From Pseudomonas sp. BGI-2 (GTDB lineage Bacteria > Pseudomonadota > Gammaproteobacteria > Pseudomonadales > Pseudomonadaceae), in the NCBI RefSeq assembly GCF_004310295.1, contig NZ_SISB01000031.1:19945-83944 (forward strand): a stretch of 64,000 bases of DNA, given 5' to 3'. Position numbers and translations under genes: made by a program. Position 1 is the first letter of the stretch, and the number at the start of each line of letters is the position of its first letter. The notes below the pieces were generated by a model, which made no database searches, was not told the origin of the DNA, and saw only the letters and a program-made list of their open reading frames with translations. Positions 16,520 through 25,257 of this stretch are shown here, one piece after another.

Positions 16520-18916
16520 ATGAAGACAACCATCGAATTGCCTCTCCTGCCATTGCGTGATGTTGTGGTTTATCCGCACATGGTTATCCCGCTGTTCGTG
16601 GGGCGCGAGAAATCCATCGAAGCCCTCGAGGCCGCGATGACGGGCGACAAGCAGATCCTTCTGCTGGCTCAGAGAAACCCTGCTGACGACGATCCCGGTG
16701 AAGATGCACTTTATCGCGTAGGTACAATTGCGACCGTTCTGCAGCTGCTCAAGCTGCCTGACGGCACCGTCAAGGTTCTGGTCGAAGGCGAGCAGCGGGG
16801 CGCCGTGGAGCGCTTCAGCGAAGTGGACGGCCACTGCCGTGCCGAAGTCTCGCTGATCGACGAAGTCGACGCGCCTGAGCGCGAGTCGGAAGTGTTTGTA
16901 CGCAGCCTGCTGGCTCAGTTTGAACAATATGTGCAGCTGGGCAAGAAAGTCCCGGCTGAAGTCCTGTCGTCGCTCAACAGCATCGACGAGCCGGGTCGCC
17001 TGGTCGACACCATGGCCGCCCACATGGCCCTGAAGATCGAGCAGAAGCAGGAAATCCTCGAAATCATCGATTTGTCGGCCCGGGTCGAGCACGTCCTGGC
17101 GTTGCTGGATGCCGAGATCGATCTGCTGCAAGTCGAAAAACGCATTCGCGGTCGTGTCAAAAAACAAATGGAGCGCAGCCAGCGCGAGTACTACCTGAAT
17201 GAGCAGATGAAGGCCATTCAGAAAGAACTCGGCGACAGCGACGAAGGCCACAACGAAATCGAAGAGCTGAAAAAGCGCATCGATGCCGCCGGCCTGCCGA
17301 AAGATGCCTTGGCCAAAGCCCAGGGTGAGCTGAACAAGCTGAAACAAATGTCACCAATGTCCGCGGAAGCGACGGTGGTGCGTTCGTACATCGACTGGCT
17401 GGTACAAGTGCCGTGGAAGGCTCAGAGCAAAGTGCGTCTGGACCTTGCGCGCGCAGAAGATATTCTCGATGCAGACCACTACGGTCTGGAAGAAGTCAAA
17501 GAGCGGATCCTCGAATACCTCGCCGTGCAAAAGCGCGTGAAGAAAATTCGCGGGCCTGTGTTGTGCCTGGTCGGTCCTCCAGGTGTGGGTAAAACCTCTC
17601 TGGCAGAGTCCATCGCTCACGCCACTAACCGCAAATTCGTCCGTATGGCCCTCGGTGGCGTACGTGATGAAGCGGAAATCCGTGGTCATCGCCGGACTTA
17701 CATCGGTTCGATGCCAGGAAGATTGATTCAAAAGATGACAAAAGTGGGCGTCCGCAACCCGCTGTTTCTGCTCGACGAAATCGACAAAATGGGCAGCGAC
17801 ATGCGCGGCGATCCGGCGTCGGCGTTGCTGGAAGTGCTCGACCCTGAGCAGAACCACAACTTCAACGATCACTATCTGGAAGTCGACTACGACTTGTCCG
17901 ATGTGATGTTCCTTTGCACTTCGAACTCCATGAACATCCCGCCGGCGCTTCTCGACCGGATGGAAGTGATTCGTCTGCCGGGTTACACCGAAGACGAGAA
18001 GATCAACATCGCCGTCAAATACCTTTCGCCAAAGCAGATTACGGCCAACGGCTTGAAGAAAGGCGAGCTGGAATTCGACGCCGAAGCGATTCGCGACATT
18101 ATCCGCTACTACACTCGCGAAGCCGGTGTGCGTGGGCTGGAACGCCAGATTGCCAAGGTTTGCCGCAAGGCGGTCAAAGAGCATGCAATGGAAAAACGCT
18201 TCTCGGTGAAGGTCACTGCCGAGATGCTGGAACACTTCCTGGGCGTGCGCAAATTCCGCTACGGTCTGGCTGAATCGCAGGATCAGATCGGTCAGGTGAC
18301 CGGGCTGGCCTGGACTCAGGTGGGTGGCGAATTGCTGACCATCGAAGCCGCTGTCGTGCCGGGTAAAGGCCAGTTGATCAAGACCGGTTCGTTGGGCGAT
18401 GTGATGGTCGAATCGATCACCGCCGCGCTGACCGTTGTCCGCAGCCGCGCGAAGAGCCTGGGGATTCCTCTGGACTTCCACGAGAAGCGCGACACGCACA
18501 TCCATATGCCGGAAGGGGCGACCCCGAAAGATGGCCCTAGCGCCGGTGTAGGCATGTGCACGGCCCTGGTGTCGGCATTGACCGGGATTCCGGTACGTGC
18601 GGATGTCGCCATGACAGGCGAAATTACCCTGCGTGGTCAGGTATTGGCGATCGGCGGTCTCAAGGAAAAACTGCTGGCTGCTCACCGTGGCGGAATCAAG
18701 ACAGTGATCATTCCTGAAGAGAACGTACGCGATCTGAAGGAAATTCCTGACAATATCAAGCAAGATCTGCAGATTAAACCGGTTAAATGGATTGACGAGG
18801 TCCTGCAAATTGCGCTGCAATACGCGCCGGAGCCGCTGCCTGATGTGGTTCCAGAGATAGTTGCAAAGGATGAAAAACGCGAGTCTGACTCTAAGGAAAG
18901 AATTAGCACGCATTAG
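16520..18916 (+). CDS. lon: ATP-dependent Lon protease
   Basis: The 798-residue cytoplasmic AAA+ serine protease degrades misfolded and regulatory proteins. The LAN substrate domain covers about residues 8-200, a long coiled coil 200-300, and the ATPase contains GPPGVGKTS with Walker B FLLDEIDKMG. The protease domain near the C-terminus carries the catalytic serine in PKDGPSAGVGM, with the lysine of the Ser-Lys dyad downstream. The start at 16520 gives the family N-terminus MKTTIELPLLPLRD; upstream in-frame codons lie in the promoter region. Polar residues (EKRESDSKERISTH) end the protein. Confidence 0.97.
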   Translation: MKTTIELPLLPLRDVVVYPHMVIPLFVGREKSIEALEAAMTGDKQILLLAQRNPADDDPGEDALYRVGTIATVLQLLKLPDGTVKVLVEGEQRGAVERFSEVDGHCRAEVSLIDEVDAPERESEVFVRSLLAQFEQYVQLGKKVPAEVLSSLNSIDEPGRLVDTMAAHMALKIEQKQEILEIIDLSARVEHVLALLDAEIDLLQVEKRIRGRVKKQMERSQREYYLNEQMKAIQKELGDSDEGHNEIEELKKRIDAAGLPKDALAKAQGELNKLKQMSPMSAEATVVRSYIDWLVQVPWKAQSKVRLDLARAEDILDADHYGLEEVKERILEYLAVQKRVKKIRGPVLCLVGPPGVGKTSLAESIAHATNRKFVRMALGGVRDEAEIRGHRRTYIGSMPGRLIQKMTKVGVRNPLFLLDEIDKMGSDMRGDPASALLEVLDPEQNHNFNDHYLEVDYDLSDVMFLCTSNSMNIPPALLDRMEVIRLPGYTEDEKINIAVKYLSPKQITANGLKKGELEFDAEAIRDIIRYYTREAGVRGLERQIAKVCRKAVKEHAMEKRFSVKVTAEMLEHFLGVRKFRYGLAESQDQIGQVTGLAWTQVGGELLTIEAAVVPGKGQLIKTGSLGDVMVESITAALTVVRSRAKSLGIPLDFHEKRDTHIHMPEGATPKDGPSAGVGMCTALVSALTGIPVRADVAMTGEITLRGQVLAIGGLKEKLLAAHRGGIKTVIIPEENVRDLKEIPDNIKQDLQIKPVKWIDEVLQIALQYAPEPLPDVVPEIVAKDEKRESDSKERISTH

Positions 18917-18939
18917 TACGCATTTGCCTGGGTGGCTTG

Positions 18940-18969
18940 TTGACAGCTTTTTAGAGCCCTTGTTATAAA
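18940..18969 (+). promoter_or_regulatory. Sigma-70 promoter of hupB
   Basis: Perfect -35 TTGACA at 18940-18945 and -10 TATAAA at 18964-18969 (or TTATAA one base earlier), spacer 17-18 bases. It lies 95-120 bases before the hupB start and is one of the best promoters in the window. Confidence 0.8.
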
Positions 18970-19063
18970 GCGGCTCTTAAGTGTCTGTAGGCCATTCAGC
19001 ACTCGTTTTTGCTTTCACCAAAAAACTTAGAATCATACTCAAATAGATATAAGGGGACTTAGA

Positions 19064-19336
19064 GTGAACAAGTCGGAACTGATTGATGCTATCGCTGCAT
19101 CCGCTGATATCCCGAAAGCTGCTGCTGGCCGTGCGCTGGACGCTGTAATCGAATCCGTCACTGGCGCTCTCAAGGCTGGCGACTCTGTTGTTCTGGTTGG
19201 ATTCGGTACTTTCTCCGTCACCGATCGTCCAGCTCGCATTGGTCGTAACCCACAGACCGGTAAGACGCTGGAAATCGCAGCAGCCAAAAAACCAGGTTTC
19301 AAAGCCGGTAAAGCACTGAAAGAAGCTGTCAACTAA
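19064..19336 (+). CDS. hupB: Nucleoid protein HU, beta subunit
   Basis: The 90-residue histone-like protein bends DNA without sequence specificity and works as a dimer in the nucleoid. The family core GFGTFSV and the DNA-contacting arm RPARIGRNPQTGKTLEI are intact. The start codon is GTG, preceded by AAGGGGA. Alanine/lysine-rich codon use and a near-consensus promoter fit high expression. It sits between lon and ppiD as in other pseudomonads. Confidence 0.96.
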   Translation: MNKSELIDAIAASADIPKAAAGRALDAVIESVTGALKAGDSVVLVGFGTFSVTDRPARIGRNPQTGKTLEIAAAKKPGFKAGKALKEAVN

Positions 19337-19389
19337 GTTCACTTCAGGTTTTTGCCTATCCGGGTCGGGGTCATGCCTGACCTGGCAGC

Positions 19390-19467
19390 GGAGCGGTAGT
19401 CCAGTCGGCAAGTTGCCGGTCCGAGACACCGAGGGTCGCAAGTTCGAACCCTTGGTCCGCTCCGCCA
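19390..19467 (+). pseudogene. Degenerate tRNA-Asp-like gene
   Basis: The 78-base stretch keeps a perfect acceptor stem (GGAGCGG / CCGCTCC), discriminator G and encoded CCA, and its 5' half resembles Pseudomonas tRNA-Asp (GGTAGT-CAGTCGG). The anticodon stem-loop reads CCGGT-CCGAGAC-ACCGA: position 33 is C instead of the near-universal T, the anticodon would be GAG instead of GTC, and the first stem pair is C-A. The T stem does not close with a normal seven-base loop. It is therefore probably a decayed tRNA gene; a functional but unusual RNA is the alternative. Confidence 0.65.
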
Positions 19468-19475
19468 GTTACGAG

Positions 19476-19503
19476 AAGGCGCATCCTCGGATGCGCCTTT
19501 CTT
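19476..19503 (+). terminator. Terminator after the tRNA-like gene
   Basis: Stem AAGGCGCATCC / GGATGCGCCTT followed by TCTTC. It may end the hupB transcript as well. Confidence 0.82.
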
Positions 19504-19569
19504 CTATCCGGATTCTACCCACGCTCCACGGTTGCCTAATTTTGAAGTTCAACCGTTTCTGGGGGACGC

Positions 19570-21441
19570 ATGCTGCAGAATATCAGGGACAATTCACAAG
19601 GCTGGATTGCCAAGACCATTATCGGGGTCATCGTTGCACTGATGGCTTTGACTGGTTTCGACGCCATTTTTCAGGCCACGACCAGTCGTAATGACGCGGC
19701 CAAGGTGAACGGCGAAGAAATCAGCCAGAACGAGCTGAGCCAGGCGGTCGATATGCAACGCCGTCAGCTCATGCAACAGCTGGGCAAGGATTTCGATGCT
19801 TCCTTGCTCGACGAAAAAATGCTGCGCGAATCGGCCCTCAAAGGCTTGATCGACCGCAAGCTGCTGCTGCAAGGCGCAGAAAACTCGAAATTCGCTTTCT
19901 CCGAAGCGGCTTTGGACCAAGTGATCCTGCAAACGCCTGAATTCCAGGTGGATGGCAAGTTCAGTCCAGAGCGTTTCGACCAGGTGATTCGTCAACTCGG
20001 CTACAGCCGCATGCAATTCCGCCAGATGCTGGCTCAGGAAATGCTGATCGGTCAGCTGCGCGCTGGCCTGGCGGGTAGCGGCTTCGTCACCGACGCACAG
20101 GTTCTGGCCTTCGCCCGTCTGGAAAAACAGACCCGCGATTTCGCTTCCCTGAACGTCAAGGTTGACCCGGCAGCGGTGAAGCTGACGGACGATGAGGTCA
20201 AGGCCTACTACGACGAGCACGCCAAGGAATTCATGACGCCGGATCAGGTAATCATCGATTACCTCGAATTGAAAAAGTCTTCCTTCTTTGATCAGGTCGC
20301 CGTCAAGGACGAAGACCTGCAAGCGGCGTATCAGAAAGAAATCGCGAACTTGTCCGAGCAACGCCGGGCTGCGCACATTCTGATCGAAGTGAACGATAAG
20401 GTGACCGAGGCGCAAGCCAAGGCCAAGATCGAAGACATCCAGGCACGTCTGGCCAAAGGCGAGAAGTTCGAGGCACTGGCCAAGGAATTCTCCCAGGATC
20501 CAGGTTCGGCGAACAATGGCGGTGACTTGGGCTTCGCAGGCCCTGGCGTCTACGATCCAGCGTTCGAAACAGCGCTTTATGCGTTGGCCAAGGATCAGGT
20601 ATCGGTACCGGTTCGCACCGACTTCGGTTTTCACCTGATCAAGCTGTTGGGCGTTGAAGCACCGGAAGTTCCAACGCTGGCCAGCCTGAAAGACAAGCTG
20701 ACCCGCGAGCTGAAAACCCAGCAGGTCGAGCAGCGTTTCGTCGAGGCGACCAAGCAACTGGAAGACTCCTCGTTCGAATCTTCCGATCTGGCCCAGCCGG
20801 CGCAAGACCTGAAGCTGACTGTTCACACCTCCAAGCCGTTTGGTCGTGAGGGTGGCGAGGGTGTTTCGGCCAACCGTGCCGTGATCACCGCTGCGTTCAG
20901 TCCTGAAGTGCTGGATGAAGGTGCCAATAGCACCGCCATCGAGCTGGACCCGGAAACCGTGATCGTGCTGCGTGCCAAGGAGCACTTGAAGCCTGCGCAA
21001 CTGCCGCTTGAAAGCGTGAATGCCAGCATTCGTGCGCAGTTGGCCAAGGAGCACGCCAGTGCTGCCGCCAAGACCAAGGCTGATGAGTTGATCGCCAGCC
21101 TGCGCGATGGCAAGACCCCGCTGAACAAGGCGATCGACGGTCAGAACTGGAAAGTGACTGAAGCCGCTACTCGCGCTCAGGAAGGGATTGACCCAACTGT
21201 GCTGCAAGCGCTGTTCCGCATGCCTAAACCTGCCGCCAAGGACAAGCCGACCTTCAGCAGCGTGACCCTGGCCGATGGTAGCCTGGTGATCGTGCGTCTG
21301 AACGGCGTGAACGAAGCCACAGCGCCGACCGACGAAGAGAAGGCTCAATACCGTCGCTTCCTCGCCTCGCGCATTGGCCAGCAGGACTTTGCGGCCTACC
21401 GCAAACAGCTGGAAAGCCAGGCCGAGATCAAGCGTTTCTGA
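19570..21441 (+). CDS. ppiD: Peptidyl-prolyl isomerase-like periplasmic chaperone PpiD
   Basis: The 623-residue protein is anchored in the inner membrane by one N-terminal helix (about residues 13-34, WIAKTIIGVIVALMALTGF) with the rest in the periplasm, where it assists proteins leaving the Sec translocon. A SurA-like N-terminal chaperone region is followed by a parvulin domain at about 265-360 (RAAHILIEV, FSQDPGSANNGGDLGF, FGFHLIKL) and a second degenerate parvulin-like region. The length is normal. It follows hupB, the usual order. Confidence 0.93.
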   Translation: MLQNIRDNSQGWIAKTIIGVIVALMALTGFDAIFQATTSRNDAAKVNGEEISQNELSQAVDMQRRQLMQQLGKDFDASLLDEKMLRESALKGLIDRKLLLQGAENSKFAFSEAALDQVILQTPEFQVDGKFSPERFDQVIRQLGYSRMQFRQMLAQEMLIGQLRAGLAGSGFVTDAQVLAFARLEKQTRDFASLNVKVDPAAVKLTDDEVKAYYDEHAKEFMTPDQVIIDYLELKKSSFFDQVAVKDEDLQAAYQKEIANLSEQRRAAHILIEVNDKVTEAQAKAKIEDIQARLAKGEKFEALAKEFSQDPGSANNGGDLGFAGPGVYDPAFETALYALAKDQVSVPVRTDFGFHLIKLLGVEAPEVPTLASLKDKLTRELKTQQVEQRFVEATKQLEDSSFESSDLAQPAQDLKLTVHTSKPFGREGGEGVSANRAVITAAFSPEVLDEGANSTAIELDPETVIVLRAKEHLKPAQLPLESVNASIRAQLAKEHASAAAKTKADELIASLRDGKTPLNKAIDGQNWKVTEAATRAQEGIDPTVLQALFRMPKPAAKDKPTFSSVTLADGSLVIVRLNGVNEATAPTDEEKAQYRRFLASRIGQQDFAAYRKQLESQAEIKRF

Positions 21442-21466
21442 TGCTCGACTGAGTTGCCTGCTACAC

Positions 21467-21497
21467 AAAAACCCCGGCCGAAAGGCCGGGGTTTTTT
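21467..21497 (+). terminator. Terminator of ppiD
   Basis: Stem AACCCCGGCC / GGCCGGGGTT with T6 tail. Confidence 0.93.
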
Positions 21498-21586
21498 ATG
21501 CGTGCGATTCCGAGATTGGATGCAATCCCCTGTGGGAGCTTTGATCTAGCCTCGAACGGGACTTTTTCCCGTAACTGACAGTCAGT

Positions 21587-21636
21587 AAACATGTAAATGT
21601 TTTAAGACCCTAATCGATGCTCCGCTAAGCATCGAT
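21587..21636. promoter_or_regulatory. Two perfect inverted repeats upstream of the DUF2242 gene
   Basis: AAACAT-gtaa-ATGTTT (21587-21602) and ATCGATGCT-ccgcta-AGCATCGAT (21613-21636) lie 45-95 bases before the start codon. Either could be an operator or an mRNA hairpin; no regulator is implied by the sequence. Confidence 0.4.
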
Positions 21637-21679
21637 CTGTTGCACAATACGCCCCGGACTGTTTTCCTCAGGATGTTCA

Positions 21680-22528
21680 ATGTTTAAATCAATTCCCATG
21701 CGTGTTGCCGGGCTGGCGCTGTTGCTGGCCGCTGTTGCCGGCTGCTCGTCGAAGAAAACCCCCATCTATGAGCATGAGAACTTCGATGACTCCGGGACGT
21801 TTTCGCGCAATTACCCGGTGACTGATGCGCAGACGTGCGAAGCCGCCCGTCGGGCGTTGCTCAGCCAGGGCTACATCATCACCAGCGCCGACCCGAAACT
21901 GGTCAGCGGACACAAAAGCTTCCAGCAGACCGGCGAAACGCACATGGAGATCAGCTTCAGTGTGGTCTGTGCCGATGACGGCAGTGAGGGTCATCATGCG
22001 ACCATGTTCGCCAACGCCCTGCAGGATCGCTATGCACTGAAGAAGACCAACAACTCCGCCAGCGTTGGTGTGGGCGTGTTGGGTTCGGTGTCGATGCCGA
22101 TCGGCTCGTCCGACGATTCGATGGTCAAGGTCGCCAGCGAAACCGTCTCGTCGGCCAAGTTCTACGAGCGTTTCTTTGCACTGGTGGAACTGTTCCTGCC
22201 GCCGGAAGCGAAGAAGGCCGCGCACATCACCGAGAAGCCGAAAACCGACCTGGGCGTGCCTGAGGCCAAGGCTACTCCGGCGCCTTTGGCCCCGACGCCG
22301 ACGCCGACGCCGGCACCTGCGGCGGCACCCGCACCAGCGCCTGCGGCTGAACCTGCTCCAGCACCTGCTGCCTCGGAACCAGTCGCACCACCGCCTGAAA
22401 CAGCGCCGATCACCCCGGTTGAAAGCCCGGAACCAGCTCCGTCGTCGGAAACCGTTACGCCACCGCCGCAATCCAGCCTGCCGCCACCGAGCGAGCCTAT
22501 TTCGGCCATGCCGACCACCAGCCAGTAA
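21680..22528 (+). CDS. DUF2242 lipoprotein with Pro/Ala-rich tail
   Basis: The 282-residue protein has a lipoprotein signal (lipobox VAGC, Cys22), a globular DUF2242 domain (about 30-185, with CEAARRALLSQGYIITSADPK and FYERFFALVELFLPPEAKKAA blocks), and a long proline/alanine tail of PAP and PTP repeats from about residue 205 to the end. Such tails usually span the cell wall. The function of DUF2242 is unknown. The PTPTPTP coding stretch uses repeated ccgacg codons and is a likely site of length variation. Confidence 0.83.
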   Translation: MFKSIPMRVAGLALLLAAVAGCSSKKTPIYEHENFDDSGTFSRNYPVTDAQTCEAARRALLSQGYIITSADPKLVSGHKSFQQTGETHMEISFSVVCADDGSEGHHATMFANALQDRYALKKTNNSASVGVGVLGSVSMPIGSSDDSMVKVASETVSSAKFYERFFALVELFLPPEAKKAAHITEKPKTDLGVPEAKATPAPLAPTPTPTPAPAAAPAPAPAAEPAPAPAASEPVAPPPETAPITPVESPEPAPSSETVTPPPQSSLPPPSEPISAMPTTSQ

Positions 22529-22783
22529 TCGGTATGCATTCGGGACCGTGTCAGATGACACCGTTCCCGAAATGGCTTTTAAATTGATCCGCGTCAACCC
22601 GGGCTGTAGTCCTACAGCCTCTATCGAAAAAATCCTGTGATAAATTCCTGACCGCCTGCTACGTTTTATAAGTAGCCGCTGAGCGGTGCGCCCGCGTCAT
22701 TTTTCTTTCATGCGGGCACTTTATGCTCAAGGCGTTGGTCATTAATTCAGGCATTTTTAAACGAGCGGTAGGGGGATTTCACA

Positions 22784-22870
22784 ATGGACGATTATCAAGA
22801 AGAGTTGCTTGAGTATCAGGCGTTTGAACTGGACCCATTGGAACCAGCGGAAGACGCTACAGAGCTGTAA
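22784..22870 (+). CDS. Short acidic peptide, 28 aa
   Basis: A 29-codon frame with a GGGGGA ribosome site eight bases before the ATG. It encodes an acidic peptide beginning MDDYQEELLEYQAFELDP and ending DATEL, with 10 Asp/Glu and no Lys or Arg. It lies alone between the lipoprotein gene and the convergent AraC gene. Below the length used by most gene callers; support is the ribosome site and composition only. Confidence 0.5.
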   Translation: MDDYQEELLEYQAFELDPLEPAEDATEL

Positions 22871-22873
22871 GCA

Positions 22874-23914
22874 TCATGCGGATTGGCGATGGCTGCGGCG
22901 AAACTCGCCGGGTGTCTGGCCGTTCCAGCGTTTGAAAGCTCGCTGGAAGGCTTCGGCCGATGCAAAACCCAGTAGGTAAGCGATTTCACCGAACGCCAGT
23001 TCAGTGTCGCGAATGTAGGTCATGGCCAGGTCGCGGCGAGTGTCGTTGAGAATGGCGCGAAATTGCGTGCCTTCCTCGGCGAGTTTGCGACGCAAGGTCC
23101 AGGTTGGCAGCTTCAGGCGTGCCGCCACTTCTTCCAGGTCGGGTTCTCGGCCACCATTGAGTAATGGCCCCAGCAACTGAGTGATGCGTTCACGCAGGCT
23201 GCGGGTGCGCGTCAGTTGCTCCAGTTCCCGTTCACAGAGTTGCAGCAAGTGTCGCCAGGTGCTCGGGCAGTGCTCCGGATTGCGCTGGGCGAGGCTGGCC
23301 AGACTCAGGCGCAGTTGGTTGTGTTCGGCGCCGAACTGAATCGGACAGTCGCCCAGCACCGCATACGCCTCACGGTAATCCGGCTCGCAGAACTCGATTT
23401 CGATTCGCTCGGCGCGAAGCGGGGCAGGGCTCACGCTGGACAATTGATGCAGCCACCCGGCGATGATCGAATCCACCACGAAGCGGTTGTAGGCGTTGTA
23501 AGGGCTGATGGAGTAGAACCGCAGCCATGCGCCCTGAGCGTCTTCGTGGAAACTCGACTGGCCGCGATAGTTGGAGCCATACAAGGCTTCGAAGCGAATC
23601 AGGCAGCGCGCCGCTTCTCGAACCGTCGGTGCCTGAGCGGCGGTGACTCCCGCCAGACCGGCCTGACTCAGACGACTGAGCTGGCCCATGCGCAAACCCA
23701 GCGCCGGGTCTTCGGTCAGTTGAATGGCACTGTGGCCCAGGCGCATGTAGCGCGGGATCGACAGCCGGGCCCCCGCTTCGGCCAAGCGCGCTGCATCGAG
23801 GCCGTATTGTTCAAGCAACGGTTGCGGGTCCATACCATGGCTGCGCACGGCGTCGGTCAGGCTATGAACGAAGCCCACCGACAAATCCCCAAGGCGCATC
23901 GGCAGCGGTTTCAT
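22874..23914 (-). CDS. AraC-family transcriptional regulator
   Basis: The 346-residue protein has an N-terminal ligand domain of the Arabinose_bd type (about 20-210, VGFVHSLTDAVRSHGMDP) and a C-terminal double helix-turn-helix (about 250-340, LEEVAARLKLPTWTLRRKLAEEG and ELAFGEIAYLLGFASAEAF). It starts four bases after the stop of the nitrilase-like gene, so the two are co-transcribed. Homologues often act on neighbouring catabolic genes; the inducer is not predictable. Confidence 0.87.
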   Translation of the reverse strand: MKPLPMRLGDLSVGFVHSLTDAVRSHGMDPQPLLEQYGLDAARLAEAGARLSIPRYMRLGHSAIQLTEDPALGLRMGQLSRLSQAGLAGVTAAQAPTVREAARCLIRFEALYGSNYRGQSSFHEDAQGAWLRFYSISPYNAYNRFVVDSIIAGWLHQLSSVSPAPLRAERIEIEFCEPDYREAYAVLGDCPIQFGAEHNQLRLSLASLAQRNPEHCPSTWRHLLQLCERELEQLTRTRSLRERITQLLGPLLNGGREPDLEEVAARLKLPTWTLRRKLAEEGTQFRAILNDTRRDLAMTYIRDTELAFGEIAYLLGFASAEAFQRAFKRWNGQTPGEFRRSHRQSA

Positions 23915-23917
23915 GGC

Positions 23918-25048
23918 TTACAACCAGAGATTCAGCAACCGCGCACCACGGGCATTGCCGTCGGCGAACTGTTGCCCATTGTTGCTGAGAAAACTTTGAC
24001 CCGCGCTGCCCTTGTCCCAGAACTGACCGCGCAGAAACACGCTCATGCCGGCAATCGTTTGGCTGCTGGGCGGTTGGCCGGTCAGTGTCAGACGATGCCA
24101 GGCCTGGCCTTCACTGAGTTCACCAGCCTTGAGACTGACCGAGCCAGGCGTCGACAAACCCTTGTAACCACGCCACGGTTTGTCCCAAGTGTCACGACCG
24201 ACGACATACGCGGGAACCGCGACCAGGTGGGCGCCTTGGGCGTCAAGTTTGCGGTAGTTGTCCGGGTACCAGCTGTCGCTGCCGATCAACACGCCCAGGC
24301 GTCCTGCCGGGGTGTCGACGACGTTGAGCGTATGCTCGCCATTGGCTTCGATAACGTCTTGTTCAGCAAACACCGGATGCATCTGGCGTTGCGGCTGGCC
24401 GACCGGCAGTCCATCGCGACCGAACACCACGCTGCTGTTGTACAACGCGCCGTGGCCGACTTTCAGCGTACCGTCGATGATGCTCGGCTCAGGCAACACA
24501 ATCGTGCCGGCCACCAGGGTGACGTGGAACTCCTTCGCCAGCCCCCCGAACAGTGCCTGATAGTCCTTGGCCATGCCTTTGGCCTTCATCCGCAAGTGAG
24601 CGTCGTCGAGACGGCTTTCGCCCTTGGCACTGATCAGCGCGCGGACGAACTGCACGGGATTGCTCACCGCCAGCCAGTTCATCGCTTCCTTCAGCGTGGT
24701 CGCCTGGTACAGCTCATCTTTCTCGCCGCTGACCATCAGCCAGGTGCCGATGTGTTCGGGCAACACGACGATGGTTTTCTCGTTCAGCAAGCCTTGGTCC
24801 TGAGCCTTCTGCAGATAGGCGGCAAGCTTGCGGTGCAGGCGTTCGGGGCTTTGATAGTCGGTGGGGAACAGCTCGGGCTGGATGCCCAGCAGATTGCCAC
24901 GATCAGCGGGTGTGCCTTGATCGACCGCGAGATTGATCCGCAGGTCCGACAGGTAATGACCCACCGGACGGTCCGCGGCCCACATGGCGTAGGTCGTCAG
25001 GGCGGCAATCAATGCCATGGAGAAAGTCAGGTACAGAAGTTTGCGCAT
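23918..25048 (-). CDS. Nitrilase-superfamily protein lacking the catalytic Cys and Lys
   Basis: The 376-residue protein begins with a membrane or signal segment (residues 5-22) and then follows the carbon-nitrogen hydrolase fold. The catalytic Glu is kept (VVLPEH, Glu98). The block that should read RKxH reads RQMH (Gln222 for Lys), and the nucleophile block LICxD reads LIGSD (Gly256 for Cys). Two of the three catalytic residues are thus absent and ordinary nitrilase chemistry is not expected. It is the first gene of an operon with the AraC regulator and may act as a periplasmic or membrane-bound ligand-binding protein. Confidence 0.75.
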   Translation of the reverse strand: MRKLLYLTFSMALIAALTTYAMWAADRPVGHYLSDLRINLAVDQGTPADRGNLLGIQPELFPTDYQSPERLHRKLAAYLQKAQDQGLLNEKTIVVLPEHIGTWLMVSGEKDELYQATTLKEAMNWLAVSNPVQFVRALISAKGESRLDDAHLRMKAKGMAKDYQALFGGLAKEFHVTLVAGTIVLPEPSIIDGTLKVGHGALYNSSVVFGRDGLPVGQPQRQMHPVFAEQDVIEANGEHTLNVVDTPAGRLGVLIGSDSWYPDNYRKLDAQGAHLVAVPAYVVGRDTWDKPWRGYKGLSTPGSVSLKAGELSEGQAWHRLTLTGQPPSSQTIAGMSVFLRGQFWDKGSAGQSFLSNNGQQFADGNARGARLLNLWL

Positions 25049-25257
25049 GGGGAAACAGTCGACAGTCGTGTGCAGGGTTCGCGCCTAGGGTAGGGCGCAT
25101 GCCGGCGCTTGCCAAGGGGCGCTGCACATTTGGATCAATAAGTTGTCAGTTTCGGTCATTGAGTGACAGGGGCGCGACTCTTAGTCTGTCCAACATGACT
25201 GACGGGAGCCGAAGAGCTCCTGCATTTTTTCCGTGATCGCTCGATGTGGAGTTACAA

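Noticed and set aside
19594..21468. A 624-codon minus-strand frame opposite ppiD
   Set aside because: It mirrors the ppiD frame; its low-complexity translation is a codon-bias shadow.
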